From Roseibium algicola (GTDB lineage: Bacteria > Pseudomonadota > Alphaproteobacteria > Rhizobiales > Stappiaceae), in NCBI RefSeq assembly GCF_001999245.1, contig NZ_CP019630.1, forward strand, positions 4,121,001-4,185,000: 64,000 nucleotides of DNA, given 5' to 3'. Every line of letters starts with the position of its first letter. The first letter of the stretch is position 1. The notes beneath the pieces were generated by a model, which saw only the letters and a program-made list of their open reading frames with translations, was not told the DNA's origin and made no database searches. The translations under genes and the position numbers were made by a program. Below are positions 63,993-64,000 of this stretch, piece after piece.

Positions 63993-64000
63993 ATGCCCGT
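63993..64000 (+). CDS. Start of an unknown plus-strand gene (cut by window end)
   Basis: ATG at 63993 follows GAGGAGG by 8 bases, a strong ribosome site, and the window ends after two more codons (Met-Pro-Val/partial). The upstream 288 bases contain a 41-codon frame (63782-63907) that has no ribosome site and is not called. Confidence 0.5.

Overview
The window looks like a chromosomal segment of an alphaproteobacterium, most likely of the Hyphomicrobiales, and gene content suggests something near Roseibium/Labrenzia (an inference). Support comes from a CtrA/SciP/FlbD-controlled flagellar cluster, a petABC cytochrome bc1 operon, and the typical alphaproteobacterial families around them. The right-hand 50 kb is GC-rich core chromosome. 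The left 14 kb is an integrated conjugative element.

Region 1 (1-14.3 kb) is the end of an integrative conjugative element. It holds the 3' end of a trb mating-pair-formation operon (trbL partial, trbF, trbG, trbI, then DUF2274 and DUF736 genes). A defence island follows. On the minus strand lies a two-gene short prokaryotic Argonaute system: a DUF4365-type nuclease fused to an APAZ domain, and a MID-PIWI short Argonaute translationally coupled to it through a TTG start. This is the SPARDA architecture. Divergent from it lies a HamA-like PD-(D/E)xK nuclease overlapping a very large Ski2-like helicase, a Hachiman-like system. A gene-poor 1 kb with remnants leads to a large serine recombinase whose last codons lie inside an intact tRNA-Met gene, which marks the element's end.

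Region 2 (14.4-27.9 kb) holds mnmA and then a flagellar cluster: fliK, flgD, sciP, fliF, fliG, fliH, fliN, flbD, flhA. Perfect or one-mismatch CtrA boxes (TTAA-N7-TTAA) lie before fliF, before sciP, and before each of two tandem 91-residue paralogues of unknown function just after flhA.

Region 3 (28-34.6 kb) carries housekeeping and accessory genes: two GNAT acetyltransferases, mtnA, a membrane-anchored conserved protein, a metallophosphoesterase, two mini-proteins of 37 and 39 residues, a Nudix hydrolase and a glutathionyl-hydroquinone reductase. A long palindromic repeat closes the region.

Region 4 (34.8-44.8 kb) has a minus-strand four-gene MoxR ATPase / DUF58 / BatA-DUF4159 / membrane-protein operon. 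Divergent from it are a DUF1285 gene, a Nudix CoA pyrophosphatase, a small membrane protein and a CCA-adding enzyme.

Region 5 (44.9-56.2 kb) has an HD-GYP protein, hemF, trmL, two paralogous ABC exporters, a DUF2177 protein, a methyl-accepting chemotaxis protein and a PAS-GGDEF protein with a degenerate EAL domain.

Region 6 (56.5-64 kb) has petA-petB-petC, a HbpS-like secreted protein, mtnP, apt, bluB, a GNAT acetyltransferase, an agmatinase-family ureohydrolase, and the first codons of one more gene.
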